A stretch of DNA of 64,000 bases, taken from the NCBI GenBank assembly GCA_015232865.1, contig JADFYU010000004.1, forward strand, positions 62,001 to 126,000, read 5' to 3'. The first letter of the stretch is position 1. The number at the start of each line of letters is the position of its first letter. This DNA is from Magnetococcales bacterium. GTDB lineage: Bacteria > Pseudomonadota > Magnetococcia > Magnetococcales > UBA8363. Below the pieces are notes generated by a model. It did not search any database and was not told where the DNA came from. It saw only the letters and a program-made list of their open reading frames with translations. The translations under genes were made by a program, and so were the position numbers. Positions 24,197 through 32,838 of this stretch are shown here, piece by piece.

Positions 24197-26818
24197 TCAA
24201 AAAATCTCTCTGGAATTCAGGAAAATCCCCAGTCGATGGTCGTCAGACAGAAAGTGTTTCACAACCCTATTTTGGAAATAGCGAGAAAATTGGTCAGAGA
24301 TAGCCGTCGGCTGCGTTTCTATCATTGCCAACATCTCCCGAAACTCCGTTACCATGGTGAGATGTTTTTTGGCATGTTTGGCAAGCTCACTGGATTCACA
24401 CTGATCGTAGAGCCTCTCCTCTTCCTCGAAGCAGATTTCCATCTGTTTGAGAAAGTGCTCCAAACAGTCGCGCTGCCGTCCTAAAGAGGAATCTGGATCT
24501 GTAGCGACCGAGAGATACCTGCTGCCCAACTCAAACAGTTTTTGATGGTGATCATCGACCACCTTGACCCCGACCAGATAGGACTCCCGCCACTGGAAAG
24601 TGGTCGTCAGGTTAACATCAGGAATCAAAATGGAGCCACGACGCTTGGCTGATTTTTCGAAGAGTTTCCATCGAACGATGGGAATATCTCGCACCAACTC
24701 CGTTGCGATCTGATAGACCTCCACATCTTCTCTGGCTCGAATATCGTAGGTTTGAGAACGATCAAACAGAACGGAATCCTCACCGAAATAGTCTCTTGGG
24801 CCTAATATCTCTATGATTTCATCGCCTATCATACAGGAGACTTGTCCCGATCGAACCAGACACAACGCATGTTGATCTTCGCCGGAGATGATCTCTCCCT
24901 GCCGATAATGGATAGACTTGATGGTCTGAGCAATTTCATTCTGTTTGGGATAGGGGATCGCCTCACCGAACAGTTCGGTCTCTTGCAAGAAGCTGCGCAA
25001 CTCATGAAGAACCTTGATCTGGGCATAATAATCGTTCTTTTGCACAAATCCCATATAGAGCCGACCCGGAAGCCTGACCGCCCGAACAAAACTGGAGGCT
25101 CGATAGGTCACCTGAGAGACAGATCGGTAGAGACAGGAGACCTCTCCCAGCAGACTACCGGCAGAAAGCACGCTGGAAATCCCTAACTTTCCTTGAAGAA
25201 TTTCAACTGTACCGGTCAAAACAAGATAGATATCGGCACTCATCTCTTTTTCCTTGCAGATGATGCTACCGGGATTAAACGTCACCACCGTATTGTTGAG
25301 CAAACTGCGCAGTTGATTGCGCGGGGCCTCGGGAAAATAGGAACGCATATATTCGTAGGCCATGCGCATGGCCGAATCGGTACAATCCGGGATCAGGACA
25401 TCGGTGGTGCCAAAGACCGAACTGGAGCCGATCTCTCTCTGTTCGTTGGAAAGTTGCGAAGAGGTATGAGAGAGAACAATTTTATCGGAGCGGTCATTTT
25501 GAAAATCAATCGCTTCCCCATGAATCATGCCCCCACCAATATCGATTTTTTTCAAGGTGGTGGGAATCTTATATTTTTCCTGGACACGTCGAAAAAAATC
25601 TTCACTGATTCCCCGTTTTTCACCCGGCTTGGCAATCATTCCCTTCAAGACTTTGAGGGCGACGATGTCGGCATAGTGGGCATAGGAGCGATAACCATCT
25701 TCTGCCAGAGTTCTGAAAATAAAGATATTGGTCTCGACCGGATGCGGTGAATAGAGCGGTTTGACCTCCAAGCCTTCAAAATCGTTCCAACTGTTGGCGA
25801 CCAGATCCCGAATATCGAAATAGAAGGAGAAGTCCTCCTCTTCGATGGAAAGCAGGGCCGACAGTTTTTTGGTGACCGAAGCCCGGACCAAAGGGGTGGC
25901 AAAATATTTTATTCGATGACCAGCCCGAATAAGAGTCGTGATCCCGGCAAAATGATCATCATGGGCGTGGGTATGGAAAATCCCTTCAATTTCGCTGATT
26001 CCAATTCCCAACGCTTCCAGACTGTACAGAATATTGGGGCCGGCATCGATGAGATACAAAGACCCTTGATACATGAGAATGCTCGACATACAAGGACGAT
26101 TGATATCCCAGCCATCTCCGTCGCCAGAGTGAATCACCCCAAAATATTCCCGTTTGAACAGATACTGCCCCAACGGATAAGGTGCTTCATAACTCTCATC
26201 GCTGGCCAGATTCAAATCAACCGAAACGGTCTCGCCACCATAACTTATTTCAAAGATGTTCAAACGAATACGACGGACCGACACCCCGTTCATGACATCA
26301 ATCGGATCATTTTCCAACACGATTGTATCGAGAAGGGTGTCCGAAGTTCTGATCTTCCCAAAAGCAAACTCCAACTTTAACTGGAGCATCTCCTCCGCCT
26401 GATCAGAGGCCAACCCCGCCTCCATCAACTCCTCTTTGGAAATCAACCCATAATTCCCCCGATAGATGTAACGCATCTGGGCATGGACCTGATCCGAAGA
26501 ACCGATCAGCAGAGGCTTGGCTCCGGTATTGTTGGGATGGTTGGGAATGATCATGCCCTGACGATAGAGCATCTGAAGAACCGGAAATTCAGCCAGATTG
26601 GAAAAATGGCCATTTTGAAGCTGAACATCCGAAAGCAGGATGGCATTGGGGCCGGTCTCGTAGGTCGCCCCTTTATGCTCGGTGTTGATGATCAACCCCC
26701 GCTTCATCAGATGCTTTACAGAATCAGCCGGACAACCGCAGAGTAAAAAAAGTTTGGCATCCAGTACTTCAATCCAATACACACCGGAAGTGACCTTGAT
26801 TTTTCTGATTTTTTTCAT
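24197..26818 (-). CDS. MBL-fold / two cyclic-nucleotide-binding domains / hemerythrin protein
   Basis: A cytoplasmic multidomain protein of 873 residues. The N-terminal 240 residues are not recognised. A metallo-beta-lactamase-fold domain covers about 240-490, with the metal motif HTHAHDDHFAG and a later SPHPVETNIF histidine. Two cyclic-nucleotide-binding beta-barrels follow at about 500-620 (FNPGSIICKEKEMSADIYLVLTG, then GSLLGEVSCLY) and about 640-740 (YRQGEIISGEDQHALCLVRSG, then GPRDYFGEDSVLFDRS). The C-terminal 120 residues are hemerythrin-like (VDDHHQKLFELG, FEEEERLYDQ, HAKKHLTMVTEF, HFLSDDH), but the usual His of HFxxEE is Cys. The architecture suggests an MBL hydrolase, perhaps a phosphodiesterase, gated by cAMP/cGMP and by oxygen; that function is inference. 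ATG 26818 is preferred over GTG 26842. A class III cyclase lies in the divergent operon. Confidence 0.82.
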   Translation of the reverse strand: MKKIRKIKVTSGVYWIEVLDAKLFLLCGCPADSVKHLMKRGLIINTEHKGATYETGPNAILLSDVQLQNGHFSNLAEFPVLQMLYRQGMIIPNHPNNTGAKPLLIGSSDQVHAQMRYIYRGNYGLISKEELMEAGLASDQAEEMLQLKLEFAFGKIRTSDTLLDTIVLENDPIDVMNGVSVRRIRLNIFEISYGGETVSVDLNLASDESYEAPYPLGQYLFKREYFGVIHSGDGDGWDINRPCMSSILMYQGSLYLIDAGPNILYSLEALGIGISEIEGIFHTHAHDDHFAGITTLIRAGHRIKYFATPLVRASVTKKLSALLSIEEEDFSFYFDIRDLVANSWNDFEGLEVKPLYSPHPVETNIFIFRTLAEDGYRSYAHYADIVALKVLKGMIAKPGEKRGISEDFFRRVQEKYKIPTTLKKIDIGGGMIHGEAIDFQNDRSDKIVLSHTSSQLSNEQREIGSSSVFGTTDVLIPDCTDSAMRMAYEYMRSYFPEAPRNQLRSLLNNTVVTFNPGSIICKEKEMSADIYLVLTGTVEILQGKLGISSVLSAGSLLGEVSCLYRSVSQVTYRASSFVRAVRLPGRLYMGFVQKNDYYAQIKVLHELRSFLQETELFGEAIPYPKQNEIAQTIKSIHYRQGEIISGEDQHALCLVRSGQVSCMIGDEIIEILGPRDYFGEDSVLFDRSQTYDIRAREDVEVYQIATELVRDIPIVRWKLFEKSAKRRGSILIPDVNLTTTFQWRESYLVGVKVVDDHHQKLFELGSRYLSVATDPDSSLGRQRDCLEHFLKQMEICFEEEERLYDQCESSELAKHAKKHLTMVTEFREMLAMIETQPTAISDQFSRYFQNRVVKHFLSDDHRLGIFLNSREIF

Positions 26819-27146
26819 TCGGTTATCACCATAGCCACACACGACCGACCTGATTCTGGGTTTCTATAACTGCAACATACTGTAATAAATGAGAAATTTA
26901 ATTTTTTCATTTCCCTGACGAATGGGTCAAGAGTATTCCTCACAACCGGTCAATGCAATGGATCAGCCGTCAATCAACCGAAAAAATAATTCCGGAAACG
27001 ACCCGGATCAGACATTTTCCTATCATCGATCTTTAAAAAACGATATTCTCACACTCTCAAAATAAGCGCACTATTCATAGGCCAAGCCATTTATTTTGCT
27101 CACCAGGCCCGTGACGTTCCGTTTCCAGAATCAAAACATAGAGACG
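26819..27146. other. Divergent promoter region
   Basis: This AT-rich stretch of 328 bp separates the MBL/cNMP/hemerythrin gene from the coiled-coil/cyclase/PilZ genes and must hold both promoters. No convincing -35/-10 pair or long palindrome was identified by eye. Confidence 0.4.
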
Positions 27147-28115
27147 ATGAAACAGACTCAAAAACAAACCTTCGATCCGGTCCCAACAGATTTTGAGCGT
27201 GATCATCTTCTTAAAACCATCCAAGAACAGCGCAATACCATTGAAAAACTGACCTTCCAACTCCGAGAAGACGCCCGACACGCCGCACAAGAGAAAAACG
27301 CAGAACTCCATCAGTACCAGCAAACAATCTCGTCTCTACGGGCAGAGATGGAACAGCAAAGAAATAAAAAAAATCGTCAGTTCCAAGAGATGACGGTTCA
27401 GCACAAACGAGAAGCAACTCACCTTCAAACGACCATATCCGTCATGCGTGAAGAGATGGAAAAGCTTCGTCACGACATGCAGGTCGGCATACAAAAGGCC
27501 AGTCAAAGCCACCATATTCAAAGCATGGAGCTTCAAAACACCATTGGAGCCTTGCGAAATGAGATGGACAACATAACCCATGAGATGCGCCGTAAAGTTC
27601 AAGAGGCTCATCTTGGCGGACAAAGAGAGCTTGAGCATCACAAGCAGATGGTCGTTGCCCTTCGCGACACAATGGATGCCCGTCAAATTGAAAAGCACCG
27701 GGAGATACAGCAGATCCGCCTGGAGGAAAAGCAGGCGACCGACCAACTACAGGGCACCATCGAATCTCTCCGGAAAAAATTGGATGATCTTCTCTTCCAA
27801 AAAGGCACTGAAATACAGAACATCAAAACAACAAACCAACAACAGATTACCCTCCTGGAAGAGATCGCCAGTGCTTTGCGGGATCAATTGGACCTGATCA
27901 ACCGGCAAAAACAGACGGAGATGCAGCAGCACAAACGAGAATCCGCGCAAGAGATCGAACATCTACAAAACACCGTCCGCACATCAAGAGAGGAGATGGA
28001 GATCCTCCGAAGCGGTTACGAGCGGGAGATCCGCTCGATAAACGCGGTTGCTCAAAAGGAGCAACAACTGTTAAATGAGACGATCAGAACATTGAGAGAT
28101 CAACTGGAGTCGTAG
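27147..28115 (+). CDS. Coiled-coil protein made of eight 36-residue repeats
   Basis: I do not recognise a named family. Apart from about 20 N-terminal residues, the 322-residue protein consists of eight consecutive repeats of exactly 36 residues, with no insertions, plus a 14-residue partial repeat at the C-terminus. The repeat core reads LQxTIxxLRxEMExxR followed by a basic/Gln-rich stretch. Sequence predicts a continuous long coiled coil; 36 residues fit a mix of heptads and hendecads. No signal peptide or membrane segment is visible, so it is probably a cytoplasmic rod or scaffold. ATG 27147 is chosen; a TTG at 27096 would add 17 residues. The cyclase gene starts 3 bases after its stop, so the two are almost certainly co-expressed. 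Confidence 0.8.
   Translation: MKQTQKQTFDPVPTDFERDHLLKTIQEQRNTIEKLTFQLREDARHAAQEKNAELHQYQQTISSLRAEMEQQRNKKNRQFQEMTVQHKREATHLQTTISVMREEMEKLRHDMQVGIQKASQSHHIQSMELQNTIGALRNEMDNITHEMRRKVQEAHLGGQRELEHHKQMVVALRDTMDARQIEKHREIQQIRLEEKQATDQLQGTIESLRKKLDDLLFQKGTEIQNIKTTNQQQITLLEEIASALRDQLDLINRQKQTEMQQHKRESAQEIEHLQNTVRTSREEMEILRSGYEREIRSINAVAQKEQQLLNETIRTLRDQLES
27207..28112 (+). repeat. 108-bp protein-level tandem repeats (8 full, 1 partial)
   Basis: Repeat boundaries in DNA fall every 108 bases from 27207. The repeats are conserved at the amino-acid level (LxxTIxxLRxEM at each start) but diverged at the nucleotide level, indicating old duplications held by selection for length and register. Confidence 0.85.
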
Positions 28116-28118
28116 ACC

Positions 28119-30422
28119 ATGACCACCGCAACTACCCGAAAAAAAATCCTCTCCTCCCCATCCGAGCATTCACGCTTGCGTTATCAAAAGCGGTTTTCCG
28201 AAATGGAAATGCTTCTCGAAATCACCCGTCAGGTGGCGGCCAACGAAACCCTGGACGAGATGCTCCGCACCATCATTGAACTGATCACGGAAAAAACCAA
28301 CGCCCAACGCGGTTCTATTTTTCTCAACGATCCGCTGACCAACGAGCTGTACTCCCGATATGCCCAGGGGCAGATCCAAAGTGAGATTCGCATCCTCAAC
28401 GATCACGGCATTGCCGGCCATGTTTTTCAAACCGGAAAGGGAGTGATCATCCACGATGCCTATGGCGACTCCCGCTTTGACCAATCCATCGACAACGAAA
28501 CCGGATTCAAAACCGAGAGCATTCTCTGCTCCCCCATCCGCACGGCCAGAAATACCATTATTGGTGTCGTCCAGGCCCTCAACAAACAGGGAGGCCAGTT
28601 TACCGCCGAAGATCTTCAACTTCTGGACTCCATGACCACCCAGACGGCGGTTATTCTCGAAAGCACCCAAAACCTGGAACGAATGGCCTTGACCCGAAAA
28701 CAGGAGTTGCTTTTCTTGGATATGGTCTCCGAAATCACCTCGGAGATCGAAATCGACTCGCTGCTGCAAAAGGTCATCAACGAATCCACACGCATGCTTG
28801 AGGCCGATCGCGGCACCTTGTTCATCAACGATGAGAAAACCAACGAGCTTTTTTCCCGTGTAGCCATGGGCAACTCCATCGGCGAAATCCGTCTTCCCAA
28901 CTCCGCCGGAATCGCCGGAGCCGTTTTCACCTCCGCCGAAACCATCAATATTCCGTACGCCTACGCTGATTTGCGTTTCAACCCCTCCTTCGACAAAAAA
29001 ACCGGCTATTTCACCCGTTCCATTCTCTGTGTTCCGGTGATCAACAAAAATGGTAAAACCATCGGTGTCACCCAGATGCTCAACAAAAAGGGGGGGATTT
29101 TTACCCAGGAGGACGAAGCCCGGCTCAAGGCGTTCACGGCCCAGGTTTCCATCGCTCTGGAAAATGCCAAACTGTTTGAAGACATACAAAACATCAAAAA
29201 CTACAATGAGAGCATGCTGGAGAGTATGTCAAACGGCGTCATAACCATCAATGACGAAGGGGTGATCGTCACCTGCAACCTGGCCGGATTGCGTATTCTG
29301 CAGGTTTCGGAGTTGGAAATCGTCAAACAAAAAGCCCGCTCATTTTTTGTCGATGCCAACGATTGGATCATGAACAAAATCGATCAAGTGGCCCAAAGCC
29401 ATGAGGTGATCAACCTCATCGACGTGGAAATTCAGGCTGGACGAAACAGGATTTCGACCAATATGAGCATTCTGCCGCTGCTAAACGGGGAGAACAAACC
29501 TCTGGGCACCATGATCATGATTGAGGATATCAGCAGCGAAAAGCGCATGAAATCCACCATGTCCCGCTACATGGACCCCAGCCTGGCCGATCAACTTTTA
29601 GACGGAGAGTCAGATCTGTTAGGCGGAAAAAGCATGAAAGCCACGGTGGTTTTTACCGATATTCGCAGCTTTACCACCCTCACCGAAGAGCTTGGCCCAC
29701 AGGGTACGGTGCTTCTACTCAACGAATATTTTACCATCATGGTGGATTGCATCAGCAGAGAAGGGGGAATGTTGGACAAGTTCATCGGCGATGCCATGAT
29801 GGCCGCCTTTGGTCTGCCGCTGCCTCACGAAGATGACGAAGACCGGGCAGTCCGAGCAGCCATAGACATGATTATCCGACTGGATGAGTTCAATCAGGCG
29901 CGTATCGCTCAAGGGAAAGCAGCGGTCATGATGGGAATTGGCATCAATACCGACACCGTTGTCTCTGGAAATATCGGATCACCCAAACGCATGGACTATA
30001 CCATGATCGGTGATGGCGTCAATCTGGCAGCCCGCCTGGAGAGTGCCTGTAAACAGTATAAAGCTCAAATCCTCATCAGTGAAAACACCTACAAAAAGCT
30101 CAAGGGAACCTATCGAATCCGGCCTGCTGATTGGGTGGTGGTCAAGGGCAAAACCAAACCGGTGGCCATCTACGAAGTACTCGACTACCACACCGACAGC
30201 AGCTTTCCCAATCTGATGGAGACGGTCAATCACTATAACGACGGCCTGGATCTTTATCGAAAAGGTCATTTCAGCAAAGCGGAGCAAGCCTTCCGAAAAG
30301 GGTTGAAATATCATCCCGGCGATCAACTCTCCAGCCTCTATGTCGCTCGCTGCCAAGATCTCATCCTCTCGCCTCCTGACCTGGACAACTGGGATGGGGT
30401 CTGGATCATGAAAAGCAAATAG
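28119..30422 (+). CDS. GAF-GAF-PAS class III adenylate/guanylate cyclase
   Basis: A soluble cyclase of 767 residues. Two GAF domains (about 35-185 and 210-355) show the paired ERGSIFLNDPLTNEL-type and GIAGHVFQTGKGV motifs; GAFs bind small ligands such as cyclic nucleotides. A PAS-like domain follows (about 365-480, NYNESMLESMSNGVITINDEG). The class III cyclase domain covers about 505-695, with the metal-binding VVFTDIRSFTTL and DKFIGDAMMAAFGLP, and MDYTMIGDGVNLAARLE near the active-site end. A short TPR-like tail closes the protein (YNDGLDLYRKGHFSKAEQAFRKGL). It makes cAMP or cGMP; the specificity residues were not resolved. It follows the coiled-coil gene by 3 bases and precedes a PilZ gene by 20. 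Confidence 0.92.
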   Translation: MTTATTRKKILSSPSEHSRLRYQKRFSEMEMLLEITRQVAANETLDEMLRTIIELITEKTNAQRGSIFLNDPLTNELYSRYAQGQIQSEIRILNDHGIAGHVFQTGKGVIIHDAYGDSRFDQSIDNETGFKTESILCSPIRTARNTIIGVVQALNKQGGQFTAEDLQLLDSMTTQTAVILESTQNLERMALTRKQELLFLDMVSEITSEIEIDSLLQKVINESTRMLEADRGTLFINDEKTNELFSRVAMGNSIGEIRLPNSAGIAGAVFTSAETINIPYAYADLRFNPSFDKKTGYFTRSILCVPVINKNGKTIGVTQMLNKKGGIFTQEDEARLKAFTAQVSIALENAKLFEDIQNIKNYNESMLESMSNGVITINDEGVIVTCNLAGLRILQVSELEIVKQKARSFFVDANDWIMNKIDQVAQSHEVINLIDVEIQAGRNRISTNMSILPLLNGENKPLGTMIMIEDISSEKRMKSTMSRYMDPSLADQLLDGESDLLGGKSMKATVVFTDIRSFTTLTEELGPQGTVLLLNEYFTIMVDCISREGGMLDKFIGDAMMAAFGLPLPHEDDEDRAVRAAIDMIIRLDEFNQARIAQGKAAVMMGIGINTDTVVSGNIGSPKRMDYTMIGDGVNLAARLESACKQYKAQILISENTYKKLKGTYRIRPADWVVVKGKTKPVAIYEVLDYHTDSSFPNLMETVNHYNDGLDLYRKGHFSKAEQAFRKGLKYHPGDQLSSLYVARCQDLILSPPDLDNWDGVWIMKSK

Positions 30423-30442
30423 CCAATAAAGGGGGTTACTCC

Positions 30443-30898
30443 ATGCCATCTGAATCCATCACCACGGTTGAAGCGCTGTTTGACGCTTTGGATGATCTGA
30501 CCACTCAAGCCAAAAGGGGAAACCTGGCCAATCCGGTTGTCAGTCTGCTCTTTGATACCATGGATCGACTGATGCGAATCGATCCAGCCTTGAGAAATCG
30601 CGGATTGACCGACCTGACTCGGGACAACCAAAGACAAAACCATCGCATTACCTTTCTGGGCAAAGGACAGATCATCCATCAAAATCAATATGCCCGAGTT
30701 GAAATTATCGATATGAGTTCCCAGGGGTTTGGCGTCAAGACACCACGGGTGCTACCGGTTCAGAGCAATGTCATGTTTGAAATAAACTCAGCCGAAGGGG
30801 GGAAGGACACCTATTCCTGTTATGTGCAAAACTGTCAGTTTGACGGCGAGAACTATCGGGTCGGTCTCAAGATCTTTGACATGATCCCCTGCTTTTAA
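30443..30898 (+). CDS. PilZ domain protein
   Basis: A 151-residue cytoplasmic protein. The N-terminal 55 residues are helical and unfamiliar. From about 62 the PilZ c-di-GMP-binding fold is visible, with the basic NHRITFLGKGQI region, the IDMSSQGFGVKT motif (D/NxSxxG) and the closing YRVGLKIFDM strand. The first part of the motif, usually RxxxR, reads RQNHR. It is the third gene of the coiled-coil/cyclase/PilZ set, 20 bp after the cyclase stop, so c-di-GMP and cyclic mononucleotide signals may converge here. Its stop codon directly abuts a MITE hairpin that may end transcription. Confidence 0.85.
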   Translation: MPSESITTVEALFDALDDLTTQAKRGNLANPVVSLLFDTMDRLMRIDPALRNRGLTDLTRDNQRQNHRITFLGKGQIIHQNQYARVEIIDMSSQGFGVKTPRVLPVQSNVMFEINSAEGGKDTYSCYVQNCQFDGENYRVGLKIFDMIPCF

Positions 30899-30961
30899 CC
30901 TAGAAACGGCAGTTGGGAGCGAGGTTATGCCAAGTGCATGCTAACAACTGCCGTTTCTAGG
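30899..30961. repeat. Compact MITE hairpin (63 bp) between convergent genes
   Basis: Starts CCTAGAAACGGCAGTTG and ends CAACTGCCGTTTCTAGG, perfect 17-bp inverted ends. It begins on the base after the PilZ stop codon and lies between two convergent genes. The long stem could serve as a bidirectional terminator, although no strong T tract follows. Confidence 0.8.
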
Positions 30962-30988
30962 CTTAACCGACGTGTGCAATCAAACGAA

Positions 30989-31708
30989 TCATTCTGACAA
31001 ACCACCGACATTAAAAAAAACCAAACGGGGCATGACATCATCACCGATCCCGTCGATCCGCCCTGCCAAGGGGTCGGCCATGGCGTTGTCTGCGGCCTGT
31101 GGCTCGTTCGGTTGCGATGCTGAAGAAGAGGAGCGAAGCTCCTCCAGCTTGATGCGACTGAGGGCCGCGTAGGGGACCAGCATTCGGGAGATGTTCTGCA
31201 TGGGTAGCCCCAAAATGGTCGCCAAAGCGATGCGAATAACGCCACTGTGCGCCACAATCAGCACATGTTCCCCTCGAAACCGCTGGAGCAAACTTCGCAA
31301 TCCCTGGGCTACCCGGTTTTGGACCCTCTGAATGGGTTCCCCTTCAGGAGGCGGGTTATCCAACGGATTCCGCCAAAAATTCTGGATGTGACTGCCGTAC
31401 AGAGGGTCGTCCAACAACGATTGCCGGGTCCGTCCCTCCCACAAACCAAAAGCCATCTCACGAAGATTGGCTTCGACCACCAGTGGAATAGAACGGGCAG
31501 AAGCGGTTTTTTCGGCAAAATCGGCACATCGAACCAATGGCGACGTGATGACCCGCTGCCAGGGTGCCGGATGACAATCGATGCTGCTCTGCATCTGTCG
31601 CCAGCCATGTGGGCTGAGCGGGTCATCCAGGGTTCCCCGATATTTTTGCCCCCCCTTAGGCTCTCCATGGCGTAAAAAATCGAAGGTTGTCACCAAAGGC
31701 CGTTTCAT
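30989..31708 (-). CDS. cobC: Histidine phosphatase family protein, probably alpha-ribazole phosphatase
   Basis: A 239-residue phosphoglycerate-mutase-like phosphatase. The catalytic motif is FLRHGEP near residue 12, with the second-site TSPLVRCADFAEKT, the catalytic LREMAFGLWEGRT and the late histidine in LIVAHSGVIRI. The gene overlaps cobT by 4 bp, and in cobalamin pathways CobC removes the phosphate from alpha-ribazole phosphate made by CobT, so context supports that role. The C-terminal 45 residues (rich in Ser, Ala and Asp) exceed the family core. Substrate assignment rests on the neighbour. Confidence 0.85.
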   Translation of the reverse strand: MKRPLVTTFDFLRHGEPKGGQKYRGTLDDPLSPHGWRQMQSSIDCHPAPWQRVITSPLVRCADFAEKTASARSIPLVVEANLREMAFGLWEGRTRQSLLDDPLYGSHIQNFWRNPLDNPPPEGEPIQRVQNRVAQGLRSLLQRFRGEHVLIVAHSGVIRIALATILGLPMQNISRMLVPYAALSRIKLEELRSSSSASQPNEPQAADNAMADPLAGRIDGIGDDVMPRLVFFNVGGLSE

Positions 31709-32760
31709 TCACCTTTTTCCCCAACCGAAACACCTCTCTTCCGATTCATCAGACAGGCTATTTGCAACAGGGATAAAGCGGCCACCGCTCCGGTTCCAGC
31801 CCCCACGTTCAGATCCAGTTGCAAGAGGGGTTGACCGGAAAGGGCACGCATAACGGAATATTGACCGGGTTCGGCTGAACGATGGCCAAAAATGAGCCAG
31901 TTTTGCAGTGGTGGATGGACCGAAACGGCTAGCAGTGCCGCAACGGCCGAGACAAATCCATCAACGATGGCCGGCATCCCCTTTTGCCCGCATGCGATGA
32001 AAGCACCGGTCAAAGCGGCCGTTTCAAAACCACCCAGTCGCCTGAGAACCTGAAGCGGTTGATGAATATGGGGTTGATGGTACAATAGCGCCCGTTCGAT
32101 AATCGCGGTCTTTCGGGCCATGGCCGACGGAGAGATGCCGGAGGCGGGACCGGACAGGTTGTTTGGTGGAAGTCCCAACAGACTGCTGGCAATGGCGGCA
32201 GCGGAAATGGATTTTCCCACCGCCATTTCACCACCGATAAAAACATCCGCCCCGACCTCTTTGGCTCGTTCCACCGCCCGTTTACCCACCGTCATGGCTT
32301 GGACCAACTGCTCCTCGGTCATGGCAGAGTGGCATTGGATATCCTGAGTAGCCGAATCGACTCGCTGGTCTATTATTCCGACCAAAGCAGAGGAGGAGGT
32401 CAGGAGGCCGACATCGACCACCTCCAACTCAAAGCCGAAATGATGAGCCAGAATAGAGATCGGGCTGTGTCCGTTCAACACCTCCTGAACCTGACTCAGG
32501 GTGGATCCCTGAGTCAGACTGAAGACGCCCTGGGAAGCTGTGGCTGTGGCCACGCCATGGTCAGCGGCAAAAATGACCACCCGACCTGAATCCAAACTTG
32601 GAATCGGCGTCTGCTGCATACCAGCCAGATGGACGATGGCCTCTTCAAACAGACCCAGAGAGCCGGCCGGTTGAAACAACAGGTTCAACCGCGCTCGGGC
32701 CTGCTTTTGCGCCTTTTTGGAGAGAGGTAATATAGGTTGCTTGATCCAGGCCTGGGCCAC
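31705..32760 (-). CDS. cobT: Nicotinate-nucleotide-dimethylbenzimidazole phosphoribosyltransferase
   Basis: Makes alpha-ribazole phosphate from dimethylbenzimidazole and nicotinate mononucleotide for the lower ligand of cobalamin. The 351 residues show the family stretches RVVIFAADHGVATATASQGV, EELVQAMTVGKRAVERAKEVG, FIGGEMAVGKSISAAAIAS, ALTGAFIACGQKGMPAIVDGFVS and FGHRSAEPGQ. The last part contains the catalytic-glutamate region DLNVGAGTGAVAALSLL. The start is GTG with AGGAG 7 bases upstream. It forms a two-gene unit with the overlapping cobC-like gene. No other cobalamin genes are present, so this may be a salvage unit. Confidence 0.95.
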   Translation of the reverse strand: MAQAWIKQPILPLSKKAQKQARARLNLLFQPAGSLGLFEEAIVHLAGMQQTPIPSLDSGRVVIFAADHGVATATASQGVFSLTQGSTLSQVQEVLNGHSPISILAHHFGFELEVVDVGLLTSSSALVGIIDQRVDSATQDIQCHSAMTEEQLVQAMTVGKRAVERAKEVGADVFIGGEMAVGKSISAAAIASSLLGLPPNNLSGPASGISPSAMARKTAIIERALLYHQPHIHQPLQVLRRLGGFETAALTGAFIACGQKGMPAIVDGFVSAVAALLAVSVHPPLQNWLIFGHRSAEPGQYSVMRALSGQPLLQLDLNVGAGTGAVAALSLLQIACLMNRKRGVSVGEKGE

Positions 32761-32838
32761 TTTTACGCTCCTATGGGATCGCCAACAGATAACAGAAACT
32801 TCTTGCTTGTCCTTTGATTTTTACGACTCCAAAAAAAA

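Noticed and set aside
28170..29189. 339-codon open frame antisense to the GAF-cyclase gene
   Set aside because: It mirrors the GAF domains and gives a repetitive Gly/Phe/Asp-rich product without a ribosome site.
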